DNA of 64,000 nucleotides from Flavobacteriales bacterium UBA7666 (GCA_002483265.1 DLHO01000021.1:21781-85780); one strand, 5' to 3'. Counted from the first letter of the stretch, positions 1 to 9,716 are shown. Made by a program: numbers and translations. The notes: generated by a model from the sequence alone, not told the origin.

Positions 1-1672
1 AATCATTGTGCGTAAAAGCAACACTCAATGGTTCGTAGATCGTAATATTTTGGATCATAGTATCCGTACAATTCGGACCGCTGCTTGCAATCAATGTAAT
101 CGGATAAGTTCCTTCTGCAGGGAAAGTATAAGTAGGGGAAACCGCCGTACTTACATCCGTTGTAATTCCCGGAACCCCAAAATCCCAGGAGTAATTTGTC
201 GATCCGGATGAATTGTTGGCAAATGTCTGCGTATATCCGATACACTCGTGGTTTGTTTGGAAACCTACTTGTGGATCCGGTTTGTCAAAGAAGAAAATTG
301 GTTTTGAAATGGTATCCGCACAAACATTATACGTTCCAATAAGTGTCACCACATTGCCTGTTGATGAACTGAAGGCAACATTACTTACGTTTGCTGCAGT
401 CGAAGTTGTAGGAGTGGCATTCGCACCAAAATTCCAATTGAACTGTGTCGTTGGCGGGCCGTTGATGATCTGACTTTGGAAATCCAATGTGTTATCAATA
501 AAACAAGTAGAATCAATAAAATTGAAATCAACCTGAAATGGATTTTCCAGAACCAGATCAATGTAAGCAGTATCTGTACATGGCCATCCCGGATTTGCAA
601 CAAGCATCACATGATAAGTTCCCGGTTGAGGATAAGTATAAGTTGGTTCAAAAGCAGTACTGTTGTCAGTTGTAAGAGTTGTTACTCCGAAATCCCAATA
701 ATAGCTGGATGCCCCGAAACTTTGATTGTCAAATGTGAAACTAAGTCCCTGACAGTAAGAAATAAATCCGGGAGTGTCTTCCTGTTCCGTTACAACAGCT
801 GAAAGCTGCACATTACAGTTTACAACACGGAAGAGAAAATCACGGGTTACATAACTGATTATAACTCCGTTTCTCCATTCGTTTACACGAATTCCAACGA
901 CATACAATCCCAGGTTATTTGCATCTACAAATAATTGCCCCGTTATGGGATTAATGGTGGTTGTAGATCCCGGACCAAGTGGAACCGCCTGACTGAATGA
1001 TCCGCCCCAGGTTACATTTGGATAGGGTGGATTCGGAATTGGGTTTGGAGCCGGATTCATTGAATTGGCACCGGCATGCGGAGTAACTAATTCGTAAGAC
1101 AAACTATCTCCATCCGGATCGGTTGCGCTGTGATCGAAGTTCAGGTTTTCGTTATTACAAATTACCAAAGGTGGATAATTCACAAAGCGAGCAGAACTAT
1201 TGATATATTGATTTTGACCTCCCGGAGGAATGATGGCTTTGATTGTCAGACCAGTATCATCCGGACTAACCAGATTGGTAATATTCGGACCTCTGCAACA
1301 GCGTTGATAAGCAACAATATATCCACTTACTGATGGAGGTAAATTTAAAATAACAGTATAGATTGCTCTTTCCGTACAAATACCGCTTGGGGCAGTAATA
1401 CAAGGGTTGTTGAATATAATCGGAAGTACGGTACTTCCCGGAAAACTTACGTTCTCATCAGAAATCCGAATTCCGGTACCCGTAAAAACACTTAAAGGCA
1501 TGGGGGAATCGTAAGATGCTCCGGTTGAAGCGCAATCACGGTAAAGTGCAATGTAGAATTTGTAATTGTTTCCTCCAAGATAATCATACCAAATCTCACC
1601 TCCCACGATGTGTGATGCCTGAGAGGGAATGGCCCAAAGCAGTAAGAATAACAGTATGAGGTTTTTACGCAT
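1..1672 (-). CDS. PKD-repeat surface/gliding-associated protein, N-terminal part (runs off left edge)
   Basis: The minus strand is open from an ATG at 1672 to the window edge, giving 557 residues with no stop. A signal peptide (MRKNLILLFLLLWAIPSQA) is followed by SHIVGGEIWYDYLGG and, shortly after, an ALYRDC motif. That opening is typical of large Bacteroidota gliding-motility/T9SS-associated extracellular proteins. Three PKD-like cores are visible: YYWDFG near residue 324, FNWNFG near 410 and YSWDFG near 493. A 'DPDGDSLSYELV' cadherin/PKD-like stretch lies near residue 180. The protein is probably exported by Sec and then T9SS to the cell surface, where it may act in adhesion. The C-terminal sorting domain would lie outside the window, so type IX export is inferred. 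The opposite strand is used by the divergent sensor kinase. Confidence 0.85.
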   Translation of the reverse strand, partial: MRKNLILLFLLLWAIPSQASHIVGGEIWYDYLGGNNYKFYIALYRDCASTGASYDSPMPLSVFTGTGIRISDENVSFPGSTVLPIIFNNPCITAPSGICTERAIYTVILNLPPSVSGYIVAYQRCCRGPNITNLVSPDDTGLTIKAIIPPGGQNQYINSSARFVNYPPLVICNNENLNFDHSATDPDGDSLSYELVTPHAGANSMNPAPNPIPNPPYPNVTWGGSFSQAVPLGPGSTTTINPITGQLFVDANNLGLYVVGIRVNEWRNGVIISYVTRDFLFRVVNCNVQLSAVVTEQEDTPGFISYCQGLSFTFDNQSFGASSYYWDFGVTTLTTDNSTAFEPTYTYPQPGTYHVMLVANPGWPCTDTAYIDLVLENPFQVDFNFIDSTCFIDNTLDFQSQIINGPPTTQFNWNFGANATPTTSTAANVSNVAFSSSTGNVVTLIGTYNVCADTISKPIFFFDKPDPQVGFQTNHECIGYTQTFANNSSGSTNYSWDFGVPGITTDVSTAVSPTYTFPAEGTYPITLIASSGPNCTDTMIQNITIYEPLSVAFTHND

Positions 1673-1824
1673 AAATGGAGAAAAGCATTATAAAATTCAG
1701 TAATTTTTTCTTAATCTTTTAAAGTTTCAGCTACTATTGATTAAACGGTCTAATTTTCAATGTTAACGGAGAAAATATTCAATAAGTTTCATGCTATTTA
1801 AAATATAGTTCCGTAATTGGTAAC

Positions 1825-4800
1825 ATGAAATTTAGATTTTGGTTGCTTTTTTTGTTGGTGAACTTTAAGCTTTCTGCTCAAAGAGGCTTAATTCAGTACT
1901 CCAAAGAAAACGGATTGATCTCTAATGAAATCAGAGATGTTGTTTATGACCAAAAAGGTTTTATCTGGTTGGCAACCCCAAAAGGAATCGAACGCTTTGA
2001 CGGACAACGGTTCATTCACTTCAAACACGATCCGATAGATTCGCTCTCTATTGCTTCCAATGATATTCAGGGTTTGGTTTTTGACGGCGATAAGACAATC
2101 TGGGCATTTACTTATAACAAAGGCTTGATTGCAATTCAAACGGAAACTTTCGATATCTCCAATTACAGTAAACAGAATATCCCTTCTTTCGGAAGCAATC
2201 GGATCAATACCCTTGCTGTTCAAAACAGTATTATTTGGTACACTTCTGTTGAAGGAAGATTATATTCATTTAATCCGAAAAGTAAAAGAACCATTCAGTT
2301 TTCATTGAATAGATTTGATTCGAAGGTTTCCAGTTTAAATGCTGTTTTGATCGATGAGTTGGATCCGAATAAGCTTTGGATCATGGCTTCCAATGGGTTG
2401 TATCGATTTGGTGTTCAGGATCGGGGAGGGGTTCAGTTCAAATTTAAAAGGTCAACGGATGTAAATCCGCAAGCTTTCTCCAATTACAGAAATGATATGT
2501 CTTGCGCCATTCAGGATAGTAAGGGGAATTTATTCATTGGATTAAGAAGGGGCGGGTTGCTTTATTTTGATCAATATCAAGGGCTGTTTAAGTCATTTCC
2601 TGTTTCAGTGGAGGATTTAAAATACCAGGAAATTTCTTCCATTCAATGGCGCGATTCCCGATACTTGTACCTCTGCTTTTTGAATAAAGAAATCCTGTTG
2701 TTCGATACCAAAAAGAAGGAATATGTGCGTTACGAAGAATCAGAGCGAAGCGCAGTAATGCCTTCTCAAATCACCAAATTTGGCTCACAATTAGCAATTG
2801 GAAGTTCCAATTCAGGGCTTTTTGTTCATGATGAGTCTTTGATTTATGGAACGAAGATCAAAACCGATTTGCAATTGCATGCAGTAAGGTATTCCTTAGA
2901 TAGAAAAAGTGCCTATCAATTGCTGGGTGGTACAAATACTGCTTTAAAGCGAATTCTGGGAAAAGGTCCGGAAATCATTCCATTGGATGGACTAGTAGAT
3001 GCTAAATCGTTCTATTATTTAAGGAATGGAAGCATGTTGGTTGTTGGAGCGAATGGACTGATCCTGATCGATAAAAATTATAGAACCAGTAAAAAAGTGC
3101 TTCATTCCAATCATCGATCAATTGACAAGCGCTTTCAGAATTCATTATTGGTTGGAGATTCTTTATTGTTTGTTGGAACACTTGAAGCAAGTTTACTTTG
3201 CTTTAAACTTTCCGATTTTTCTTCAAAAAAGATTTATTCTATTTCCAAAGAAACAAAATTAGATGAAACGCGTGAGCATTTTCCATTAGCAATGGTTTAC
3301 TTTGATGGAGCTGTTTATTTCTCGGAAAATGAGCATTTATTTCGTTATCAGATCCATTCGAAACAAACTGAAAAGGTCAAACTCTTCAATCACGAGAATA
3401 CAGATCAAATCACCTGTCTGGCAATTAGTGCGAAACAAAAATTGTGGATTGGCACCAGAGCAAGCGGTGTTTGGAGCTACGATCTGAGAACCAAAAAATT
3501 GATCAATGAATTTACCTCCTTTAACGGATTGCAAAATGATGAGGTGAATCAATTGACTTTGGATTCGAAAGAAAGACTATGGATTTTGAATCCATCCTGC
3601 ATTGCTATTATTAATACAGTCTCAAAGAAAGTTCAAAGTCTTGAAAAGCGAAACGGAATAAATGATGTGTTTGGAATTAATATGACACCCGATTCTATTT
3701 ATTTCCTTCAACGGAATTCCTACATCATTGGGGATGCTTCTAAGAGTTTGCCCATCCGGAAAAAGGCAATTCCCTATGTTCTTCAAATTAGGGATATGAA
3801 CGGCATGAGCAGGTTTTCTATAGACAAGTTCAAATACAATTATGATGAGAATAACCTTGTTTTTGAATTCGGGGTTCAGGATTTTTCAAATGCAGAGAAC
3901 AATTTGGTGAGTTATCGTTTACTCGGATTGGATAACAAATGGATCAATGGAAATCAGAAGAATGAAGCCTTGTACCACAATCTTCCGAGTGGAAAATATA
4001 TTTTTCAGGTACAGGTTGTAGAAGGCGATGAATCCATGATTACCTCCTACTCATTCAAAATTATACGACCTTTTTGGCGACGTTGGTGGTTCATTACGCT
4101 TGCTTCTTTGGCTATTGCTTTTAGTATTTGGTTTTTTATGCGTTCACGGATCAGACGAATTCAAAGCACCGAACAAATGAAAGCAGAATTCAGTTTGCAG
4201 ATTAATGAGTTGGAGTCTAAAGCCTTAAGAGCTCAGATGAATCCCCATTTTCTATTCAATAGTTTGAATTCAATTCGTTTGTTCATTCTCAAGGATGAAG
4301 TGGATAATGCCGCAGATTACATTGCCAAGTTCTCCAAACTTTTGCGCATGATCCTGAATTATTCCCGCCAGGATATGATCACTGTCTACGATGAAATCCA
4401 ATCCTTGAAATTATACCTGGAATTTGAGCGTTTGCGCTTTGATCAGGATTTTGATTTCGACTTGCAGATTGATGGACAGGAAGTTCTTGATTGTCAGATT
4501 CCGCCCATGATCATTCAACCCTTTATTGAAAATGCAATCTGGCATGGTTTAATGCCACGAACCGAAGCAGGAGGGAAGATTCGTGTTTCATTTCAAAAAC
4601 AGCTCAGCGGATTGTATGTGATGGTTCAGGATAATGGAATCGGAAGAGAAAAAGCAAAAGAGAACAATCGGAAACGTTCCTTAAAAGAGGGTAGTGTTGG
4701 TCTTCAAATTACGAAAGATCGATTGCGCTCACTCACTTTGCGGACGAAAAGACAGAACGAATTTGAAATTGAAGATTTAATTGACGAAAATGGTCTGTCA

Positions 4801-4842
4801 ATCGGAACTTTAGTTACCTTGTACTTTGAAACACCAAATTAG
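1825..4842 (+). CDS. Reg_prop/Y_Y_Y sensor histidine kinase, LytS/YehU class
   Basis: This is a 1005-residue membrane sensor kinase. It begins with a signal peptide (ends near LSAQ), followed by repeats of the two-component regulator propeller type such as IRDVVYDQKGFIWLATPKG (residues ~38-56), which form a periplasmic beta-propeller. A Y_Y_Y-like domain covers ~655-740, and one membrane helix ~757-772 precedes a short coiled coil. The His_kinase (PF06580) region has the QMNPHFLFNSLNS box with the likely phospho-acceptor His808, an N-box around Glu902-Asn903 and a DNGIG ATP-binding box at 936-940. The stop lies 3 nt before the LytTR regulator start, so the two are a co-transcribed pair. The ligand cannot be read from the sequence. 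Confidence 0.93.
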   Translation: MKFRFWLLFLLVNFKLSAQRGLIQYSKENGLISNEIRDVVYDQKGFIWLATPKGIERFDGQRFIHFKHDPIDSLSIASNDIQGLVFDGDKTIWAFTYNKGLIAIQTETFDISNYSKQNIPSFGSNRINTLAVQNSIIWYTSVEGRLYSFNPKSKRTIQFSLNRFDSKVSSLNAVLIDELDPNKLWIMASNGLYRFGVQDRGGVQFKFKRSTDVNPQAFSNYRNDMSCAIQDSKGNLFIGLRRGGLLYFDQYQGLFKSFPVSVEDLKYQEISSIQWRDSRYLYLCFLNKEILLFDTKKKEYVRYEESERSAVMPSQITKFGSQLAIGSSNSGLFVHDESLIYGTKIKTDLQLHAVRYSLDRKSAYQLLGGTNTALKRILGKGPEIIPLDGLVDAKSFYYLRNGSMLVVGANGLILIDKNYRTSKKVLHSNHRSIDKRFQNSLLVGDSLLFVGTLEASLLCFKLSDFSSKKIYSISKETKLDETREHFPLAMVYFDGAVYFSENEHLFRYQIHSKQTEKVKLFNHENTDQITCLAISAKQKLWIGTRASGVWSYDLRTKKLINEFTSFNGLQNDEVNQLTLDSKERLWILNPSCIAIINTVSKKVQSLEKRNGINDVFGINMTPDSIYFLQRNSYIIGDASKSLPIRKKAIPYVLQIRDMNGMSRFSIDKFKYNYDENNLVFEFGVQDFSNAENNLVSYRLLGLDNKWINGNQKNEALYHNLPSGKYIFQVQVVEGDESMITSYSFKIIRPFWRRWWFITLASLAIAFSIWFFMRSRIRRIQSTEQMKAEFSLQINELESKALRAQMNPHFLFNSLNSIRLFILKDEVDNAADYIAKFSKLLRMILNYSRQDMITVYDEIQSLKLYLEFERLRFDQDFDFDLQIDGQEVLDCQIPPMIIQPFIENAIWHGLMPRTEAGGKIRVSFQKQLSGLYVMVQDNGIGREKAKENNRKRSLKEGSVGLQITKDRLRSLTLRTKRQNEFEIEDLIDENGLSIGTLVTLYFETPN

Positions 4843-4845
4843 ATT

Positions 4846-5571
4846 ATGAAATTACGTGCAATTATTGTTGATGATGAAAGGCACAGTTTAGAAACTACTG
4901 CTATCTTAATTCGAAAGTTTTGCCCTGATGTAGAGGTTGTTGCAGAATTGCAAAGTCCAATCGACGCAGTCGAAATTATTAATACGCAAGAGCCCGATTT
5001 ACTCTTTCTTGATATATCAATGCCAAAGATGAATGGTTTTGAGTTATTGAACGTATTGACTTATAAAGAAGCCGATGTGATTTTCACTACAGCTTACGAT
5101 GAATATGCCTTAGAAGGCTTTAAACAAGGAGCTGTACATTATTTGGTAAAACCCATTGATGCGGAAGACCTGGTAGAAAGTGTTCAACGTGTTAAAAAGA
5201 AACGCTCAGAAGGAAAATCTTCCGGAATCAACGGAATGGGTCTAAAACCAAAAATTCCGATCTCGTCATTGAATGGGGTAGAGTTGATTGAGGTAGATCA
5301 GATCATTCGTTGTGAATCCGATGGAAATTACACCACAATCGTATTGCATCAGCGCAAAATCACCGTTTCGAAAACACTGAAGGAAATCGAAAAACAGCTG
5401 GTAGACTTTCCATTCTTTTTCAGATTGCACAATTCCCATTTGGTGAACCTGAATCAGGTGGTGAAGTACATTCGTGGAGAAGGTGGCTCTGTAATCTTAT
5501 CCAATCAGGAAGAAATCGGAGTTTCCAGAAGTAAGAAAATGGAACTTCTCGAAGTTTTAGGAATCAACTAA
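4846..5571 (+). CDS. LytTR-family response regulator
   Basis: This is a 241-residue response regulator. The receiver domain covers residues 1-120: acidic pocket Asp9-Asp10, phospho-acceptor Asp56 in LLFLDISMP, Thr82 and Lys102 in LVKP. A LytTR DNA-binding domain occupies about 135-240 (PISSLNGVELIEVDQIIRC, then SDGNYTTI and RLHNSHLVNL). It begins 3 nt after the histidine kinase stop, so it is almost certainly the cognate regulator. LytTR proteins bind direct repeats upstream of target genes; the targets are not evident here. A DUF4412 gene follows 92 nt downstream with its own -7-like box. Confidence 0.95.
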   Translation: MKLRAIIVDDERHSLETTAILIRKFCPDVEVVAELQSPIDAVEIINTQEPDLLFLDISMPKMNGFELLNVLTYKEADVIFTTAYDEYALEGFKQGAVHYLVKPIDAEDLVESVQRVKKKRSEGKSSGINGMGLKPKIPISSLNGVELIEVDQIIRCESDGNYTTIVLHQRKITVSKTLKEIEKQLVDFPFFFRLHNSHLVNLNQVVKYIRGEGGSVILSNQEEIGVSRSKKMELLEVLGIN

Positions 5572-5637
5572 GTAAGGAGATTACACACTGAAATCTAAAA
5601 TCCACATGTTTTAGGCAGGTATTTCTATGCCTTTAAT

Positions 5638-5645
5638 TACATTTG
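5638..5645 (+). promoter_or_regulatory. Putative Bacteroidota -7 box (TACATTTG) for the DUF4412 gene
   Basis: The box matches TAnnTTTG, the Bacteroidota primary sigma -7 consensus, 18 nt before the ATG at 5664. No clear TTG at the -33 spacing was found, so it is only a candidate. Confidence 0.4.
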
Positions 5646-5663
5646 ATTCGTTAAAACCAGATT

Positions 5664-6506
5664 ATGAAAACTCTTCTACTTGTGCTATTGGTATCATGCT
5701 TATCTTCAGTCGCTTTCGGGCAGGCAGGTTTGGTTAAAGCTATTGGAAACACAGCCAAAGAAAAGGCGAATGCTCAGGATTTTAATACTACCCGTAATAA
5801 TAAAGAACGAGGGAACCTGATGGACGACAAGAAATCCAAAGATTCTTCTCCGGCTCCCGCTTCGGCACCTGCACCGGCATCTTCTGAACAGGCAGCACCT
5901 GTTGAGACTGAAGCTTCAGGAGAGTATCAAGCATCTTATACGTTTACAAGCAGCGTGACTTATAAAATCGAAAGCGCGAAAAAACCGGGTGAATCTCAGA
6001 GTATCAATTACAATTTCGGAGATCAGGTCATTAAGATGGAGGCAAATCAAGAGATGTCTTCCATTATTGATTCGAAGAACGGAGTGATGATCATGCTGAA
6101 TAACAAAGATAAAACGGCGATGGTTATGTCTACCAAAGCAATGGAAGCTGCCATGAAACAGCAGCAAATGAGCCAGGGAGAAAAACCGGCAGCTAAAATC
6201 ACCAAGACCGGAAGAACCAAAACTATTTTGGGTTATAAATGCGAAGAAATGCTCATTGAATCCGATAAGAAAACGGAAGTTTGGATTACGAAGGATGCTG
6301 GAATTGATGTAAGTAACACATTTGCTAATATGAATAAAACATCTGCTTCTCAAATTCCGAATGAAGCCTTCACCGAAGGAGGAATGTTGATGGAGATGAA
6401 TGGATACGATGCAGCCGGAAAAGTAGAAATGCACATGGTAATGACCGCGCTTTCAAAAGAAAGCAAAACAGTCAATATCGGAGCTTACAAGATTACTAAG
6501 CTATAG
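5664..6506 (+). CDS. Secreted DUF4412-domain protein
   Basis: 280 residues with a signal peptide (MKTLLLVLLVSCLSSVAFGQ). A low-complexity Pro/Ala/Ser linker at about residues 53-75 precedes a C-terminal domain with the DUF4412 pattern: YTFTSSVTYKIES, repeated Met-rich helices, and KTILGYKCEEMLIES before KTEVWITKDAGI. DUF4412 proteins are periplasmic or outer-membrane-associated proteins of unknown function, related in appearance to GLPGLI-type proteins. Its 3' end overlaps the convergent epimerase gene by 11 nt. Confidence 0.75.
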   Translation: MKTLLLVLLVSCLSSVAFGQAGLVKAIGNTAKEKANAQDFNTTRNNKERGNLMDDKKSKDSSPAPASAPAPASSEQAAPVETEASGEYQASYTFTSSVTYKIESAKKPGESQSINYNFGDQVIKMEANQEMSSIIDSKNGVMIMLNNKDKTAMVMSTKAMEAAMKQQQMSQGEKPAAKITKTGRTKTILGYKCEEMLIESDKKTEVWITKDAGIDVSNTFANMNKTSASQIPNEAFTEGGMLMEMNGYDAAGKVEMHMVMTALSKESKTVNIGAYKITKL

Positions 6507-7281
6507 GAAAATCTTTCGGATCCGGATAAATATAATGGTATCCGAGTTCCAGAGAATAACTATTCGAAATAATACGTTCAGAGCGTGTTTTGTCTTCAAA
6601 TAATGGAGGTTCAATTCCAAGTTTAGAAGCCATTTCAGTATAAAATTGTCCTTTAAGCGGGTGTTCGGTCGAGCATCCGTTTATTGTTTTATTCCACAAT
6701 TTATTCTGGATCACATACTCGATCAAACCAATTGCGTCTTCCTGGTGGATCAAATTTACACGATCCATTGCCTGATAGGTTTTTCCGAATTTTGCCATCG
6801 CAGTTACCGGATATCTTTTTGTCCCAACCAATCCACTGAGACGAAGAACAGTTAATCGGTCTCTAAGCATCGAACTAATAGCCAATTCTGCGTAACCGAT
6901 TGCATTTGTCTTAATGGAACCTGCCGGATAATCAGATTCGTTGAAATTGCCGTTCCGTTCAGGATAAACACTGGTAGAACTGATCTGAATGACTTTACAG
7001 GATGGGGAGATTAGATCGAGTATACGGACACAATCTCTTGCATATGCTTTTTCCTCTGTTTTTGAAGGTGTAAAAGCTAAAATAAGGACATCCAAATCGC
7101 TGAAATAGGCAGCACTCGATTGTTTTTTGAGCAATGGATCGAATAAAACATGCGAAAAACTTTCATGGGAAAGCCCAATAGAGCGTGATCGCGTAGTTCC
7201 AATTACTTGAAATCCTTTGTTTAATAGTGATTTAGCGAGTGGAAGTCCGAGCCATCCCAATCCGATTATTCCGATCTTCAT
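6496..7281 (-). CDS. NAD(P)-binding SDR/epimerase family protein (YeeZ-like)
   Basis: 261 residues from the ATG at 7281. The reading frame extends 25 codons further upstream, but MKIGIIGLGWLGLPLAKSLL is a textbook N-terminal dinucleotide-binding strand with GxGxxG at residues 7-12, so that start is preferred. Further SDR features are the QISSTSVYPERNG segment and IHQEDAIGLI near the C-terminus, as in YeeZ-type NAD-dependent epimerases that lack a recognised substrate. The extended SDR fold is clear; the reaction is not. It stands alone on the minus strand, convergent with the DUF4412 gene. Confidence 0.8.
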   Translation of the reverse strand: MKIGIIGLGWLGLPLAKSLLNKGFQVIGTTRSRSIGLSHESFSHVLFDPLLKKQSSAAYFSDLDVLILAFTPSKTEEKAYARDCVRILDLISPSCKVIQISSTSVYPERNGNFNESDYPAGSIKTNAIGYAELAISSMLRDRLTVLRLSGLVGTKRYPVTAMAKFGKTYQAMDRVNLIHQEDAIGLIEYVIQNKLWNKTINGCSTEHPLKGQFYTEMASKLGIEPPLFEDKTRSERIISNSYSLELGYHYIYPDPKDFPIA

Positions 7282-7365
7282 GAGATAAATGTACACTATT
7301 TCCGGTTTCTTAGGTAAATAGAGAGAAAGATTATGGTAATTGAGAAAGCGTATCAAGTAAAAAGA

Positions 7366-7429
7366 CTATGTGGCCTATGTATCTATGTGGTTTATTATTC
7401 AACCACAGTAGTTCACATAGAACACATAG
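7366..7429. repeat. Imperfect inverted repeat built from CTATGTG units
   Basis: The left arm (7366-7392) carries three CTATGTG-like units. The right arm (7401-7429) carries complementary CACATAG units, around a TATTATTC loop. Repeats of 'accacatag' type are common between genes of Bacteroidota. It could end transcription of the upstream minus-strand gene or be a dispersed repeat. Confidence 0.6.
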
Positions 7430-7451
7430 TTCAGTATTTATGAATGATTAG

Positions 7452-7856
7452 TTAGTTCTCTTTGATCCACGTGTTTTTTATCGTGTGTCGCACCAAATAG
7501 TATTTACTGTCTCTCCAATAAAAGAAACAAACACAATTATTCACTCCGTCAATGATCATTTCGTATTCGTTCCCAACATCACTTTTGATAGTCATGGTGT
7601 ATTTTACTTCCTCTTCGTTATAGTCATACTTCGTAATGAAGTAATCGGAAGAAATACTAGCTGTTGTGTGATGAAAAGTCGTCAGCTCCTTGTTGAATTC
7701 GAACAAAGTTCCGGCTTCATCTGTAGACGAGATATCCCACTGAGAAGTTCCTTCGTTCCAAACCCCATCCTGACGATAGTTCGTGGAAATATTTAACTGA
7801 GCAAAAGAGGTGATTGAGGTGAAAAGTAGGCTGATGATTAAAAGTAACTGTTTCAT
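7452..7856 (-). CDS. Small secreted protein of unknown function
   Basis: 134 residues from the ATG at 7856. The frame is open for 49 further codons upstream, but MKQLLLIISLLFTSITSFAQ is a clear signal peptide, so the internal ATG is chosen. The mature protein is rich in Tyr/Asp/Glu (KYDYNEEEVKYTMTI) and ends in VRHTIKNTWIKEN. It is probably a small periplasmic beta-rich protein. No family was recognised. It is flanked by repeat-bearing intergenic DNA and has no operon partner. Confidence 0.65.
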   Translation of the reverse strand: MKQLLLIISLLFTSITSFAQLNISTNYRQDGVWNEGTSQWDISSTDEAGTLFEFNKELTTFHHTTASISSDYFITKYDYNEEEVKYTMTIKSDVGNEYEMIIDGVNNCVCFFYWRDSKYYLVRHTIKNTWIKEN

Positions 7857-8179
7857 GGCGTAATAATTTAGTAGAACAAAGTAACAATAGAAAATCAGTA
7901 CCCGCAATAATGCATTTGTCGTATTCTGCTCACTTCGAGTAGTTTGTTCCCACGGATGTGTAGTTGGTGTTTTTATCTCCCGCAGACGAGCACGGAAGAA
8001 CAAGATAAAATAATTTGTACCCCTCCAAAATAATGTAATTAACCACTACGGACATGTTAAGAAAAAGAGCTGCACCGAAGGTGTAGATTGAATCTTAAGA
8101 AGAACCTCTGTGTTCCTCCGTGCTCGTCAGTGGGAAATCACTCAAAAAATGATCTGCATCAGCTTTATCAGCCTCTTTT
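7857..8179. other. Intergenic region, 323 bp, with decayed dispersed repeats
   Basis: No gene is supported. Two stretches, around 7935-8005 and 8100-8145, resemble the 'TTTCCCACGGAGGAACACAGA' type of short dispersed repeat seen again near 19990, 20420 and 45250. Small reading frames here are repeat-derived. Confidence 0.6.
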
Positions 8180-9247
8180 ATGCCTAATTTTGATCCACAA
8201 AAACCAACTATGTTTTCAAAAGCTTTTATACGATTAAACTGGATCACGCTGGTATTTATCTTTTTGGTAATTATTGCAGGAAGCGTTGTTCGTACTTCAG
8301 GAAGTGGAATGGGCTGTCCGGATTGGCCAAAGTGTTTTGGCACCTGGGTTCCTCCAACTAGTGAAGCGCAATTACCGAAAGATTACCGGGAAGTTTATGG
8401 CGAAAAGCGGGTAGCAAAAGTAGAAAAGTTTGCAAAGTTCCTTTCGGCTCTTGGAATGAAGGAAACAGCTGAAAAGATCAAGAAAGACCCCAGAACGTAC
8501 GAAGAAGAACCTTTCAATGCACAAAGAACCTGGACAGAATACGGAAATCGACTGGTGGGATTCCTTGCAGGAAACGGTGTTTTGATCATTTTCCTTTGGG
8601 GATTTTGGAAATACCGAAAAGACCGTCGCTTGGTTTGGCTTTCATTGATCAACCTGATCGCAATTGGTTTAAACGGATGGTTTGGTTCCATTGTTGTGGC
8701 TACAAACCTGGTTCCATGGACTATTACAGTTCACATGTTCCTGGCACTTTTGGTTGTTTGTTTGCAATTACTGCTTATTCGAAGAATCAGTCCGGTACAG
8801 CAGAAGACCTTGAATTTGCCGGTTGCCATGAAATGGTTGATCGGAATTATTTTAGTAATTACAGCATATCAAATGTTCTTGGGAACACAAGTACGTGAAT
8901 ACATTGATCAATTGACGCAGCAAGGTTTGGGAAGAAATTCCTGGACAAGTCAGTTTGGTTGGGCGTTTTTCATTCACCGTTCCTTCTCTTGGGCCGTTTT
9001 GGTATTGATGATCTTATTGGTCTTCCTGAATTACAAAACCGACAAAGTAAAATCCGTTTACTGGGCCTTTTTGGTCTTGGTCATTGAATTGGTAGGTGGC
9101 GTTTTACTAGCTTATGCAGACATGCCCGGATTCGTACAAGTGTCTCATTTATTGTGTGCTGTAGTTTTATTCGGAATCCTATTCCTGCAATTTATCCGTT
9201 TAAAACCTCTGTCAAAGCCACTTTCAAAGAACAGTATCCGCGGATAA
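8180..9247 (+). CDS. ctaA: COX15/CtaA-family heme A synthase
   Basis: 355 residues with about eight transmembrane helices. The N-terminal helix is followed by GSVVRTSGSGMGCPDWPKCFG, the signature of COX15/CtaA, which oxidises the C8 methyl of heme O to make heme A for aa3-type oxidases. Conserved His residues sit at the ends of helices (TVHMFLALLV, FIHRSFSWAV, QVSHLLCAVV). The soluble insertion between helices 1 and 2, with GEKRVAKVEKF, is usual for Bacteroidota members. An alternative start at 8210 (MFSKAFIRL) is possible. No cytochrome oxidase genes are adjacent in this window. Confidence 0.9.
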   Translation: MPNFDPQKPTMFSKAFIRLNWITLVFIFLVIIAGSVVRTSGSGMGCPDWPKCFGTWVPPTSEAQLPKDYREVYGEKRVAKVEKFAKFLSALGMKETAEKIKKDPRTYEEEPFNAQRTWTEYGNRLVGFLAGNGVLIIFLWGFWKYRKDRRLVWLSLINLIAIGLNGWFGSIVVATNLVPWTITVHMFLALLVVCLQLLLIRRISPVQQKTLNLPVAMKWLIGIILVITAYQMFLGTQVREYIDQLTQQGLGRNSWTSQFGWAFFIHRSFSWAVLVLMILLVFLNYKTDKVKSVYWAFLVLVIELVGGVLLAYADMPGFVQVSHLLCAVVLFGILFLQFIRLKPLSKPLSKNSIRG

Positions 9248-9274
9248 TTTTTTTAACAGCGGGTTCATTTTCGA

Positions 9275-9303
9275 TTTGAAATTCGATAGAAGTGCTATAT
9301 TTG
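9275..9303 (+). promoter_or_regulatory. Candidate promoter for the tRNA-Met gene
   Basis: TTTG at 9275-9278 and TATATTTG at 9296-9303 are separated by 17 nt. They fit the Bacteroidota TTTG / TAnnTTTG promoter pattern at the short end of its spacing range. The tRNA begins 115 nt downstream. Confidence 0.5.
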
Positions 9304-9417
9304 CACCCATCAAGTTGGAATTTTCCTGATTGATGAAAAGAATAGAAAGTTTGTGAAGTGCCTTGTTTTTTTATCTCTTCAGATGAAATCTCGGTCTTCG
9401 AAAGCGAAGATTTCTCT

Positions 9418-9494
9418 GGTCCTATAGCTCAGTTGGTTAGAGCAACAGACTCATAATCTGTGGGTCCACAGTTCGAGCCTGTGTGGGACCACCA
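9418..9494 (+). tRNA. tRNA-Met (anticodon CAT), CCA encoded
   Basis: A 77-nt cloverleaf. Acceptor arm GGTCCTA pairs with TGGGACC; D arm GCTC...GAGC; anticodon stem ACAGA/TCTGT around loop CTCATAA; T arm CACAG-TTCGAGC-CTGTG; the 3' ACCA is encoded. The G1-C72 pair argues against initiator tRNA, so elongator Met is favoured. A lysidine-modified Ile2 tRNA shares the CAT anticodon and cannot be fully excluded by eye. A strong terminator follows at once, and the accessory-looking region begins downstream. Confidence 0.95.
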
Positions 9495-9506
9495 AACAAC
9501 ATCGAG

Positions 9507-9539
9507 AAAGCCGCAGTATCATTGATTCTGCGGCTTTTT
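9507..9539 (+). terminator. Rho-independent terminator after tRNA-Met
   Basis: A 10-bp stem, AAAGCCGCAG / CTGCGGCTTT, with an 11-nt loop followed by a T run, 13 nt after the tRNA CCA end. Confidence 0.85.
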
Positions 9540-9716
9540 GTATTTTGCTTGGGTAAGAATTTTATTTTGATCGCTGATTTAATATCATTCTAGTTCATTG
9601 GATTTAATTTTGAATCTTCTTTACCCCTTGATATTGTATTTGGAATAAAGCATATAATTTTTAGTGAATAGATTATCAAATTTATTAAATTAGAAGTCAA
9701 TTATTTAAACCGCTAT

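Noticed and set aside
5916..6434. 172-codon minus-strand frame opposite the DUF4412 gene
   Set aside because: His/Phe/Arg-rich translation typical of the complement of a Lys/Glu-rich gene; no start context.
9418..9716. tRNA-borne integration site
   Set aside because: No integrase and no duplicate of the tRNA 3' end were found downstream.
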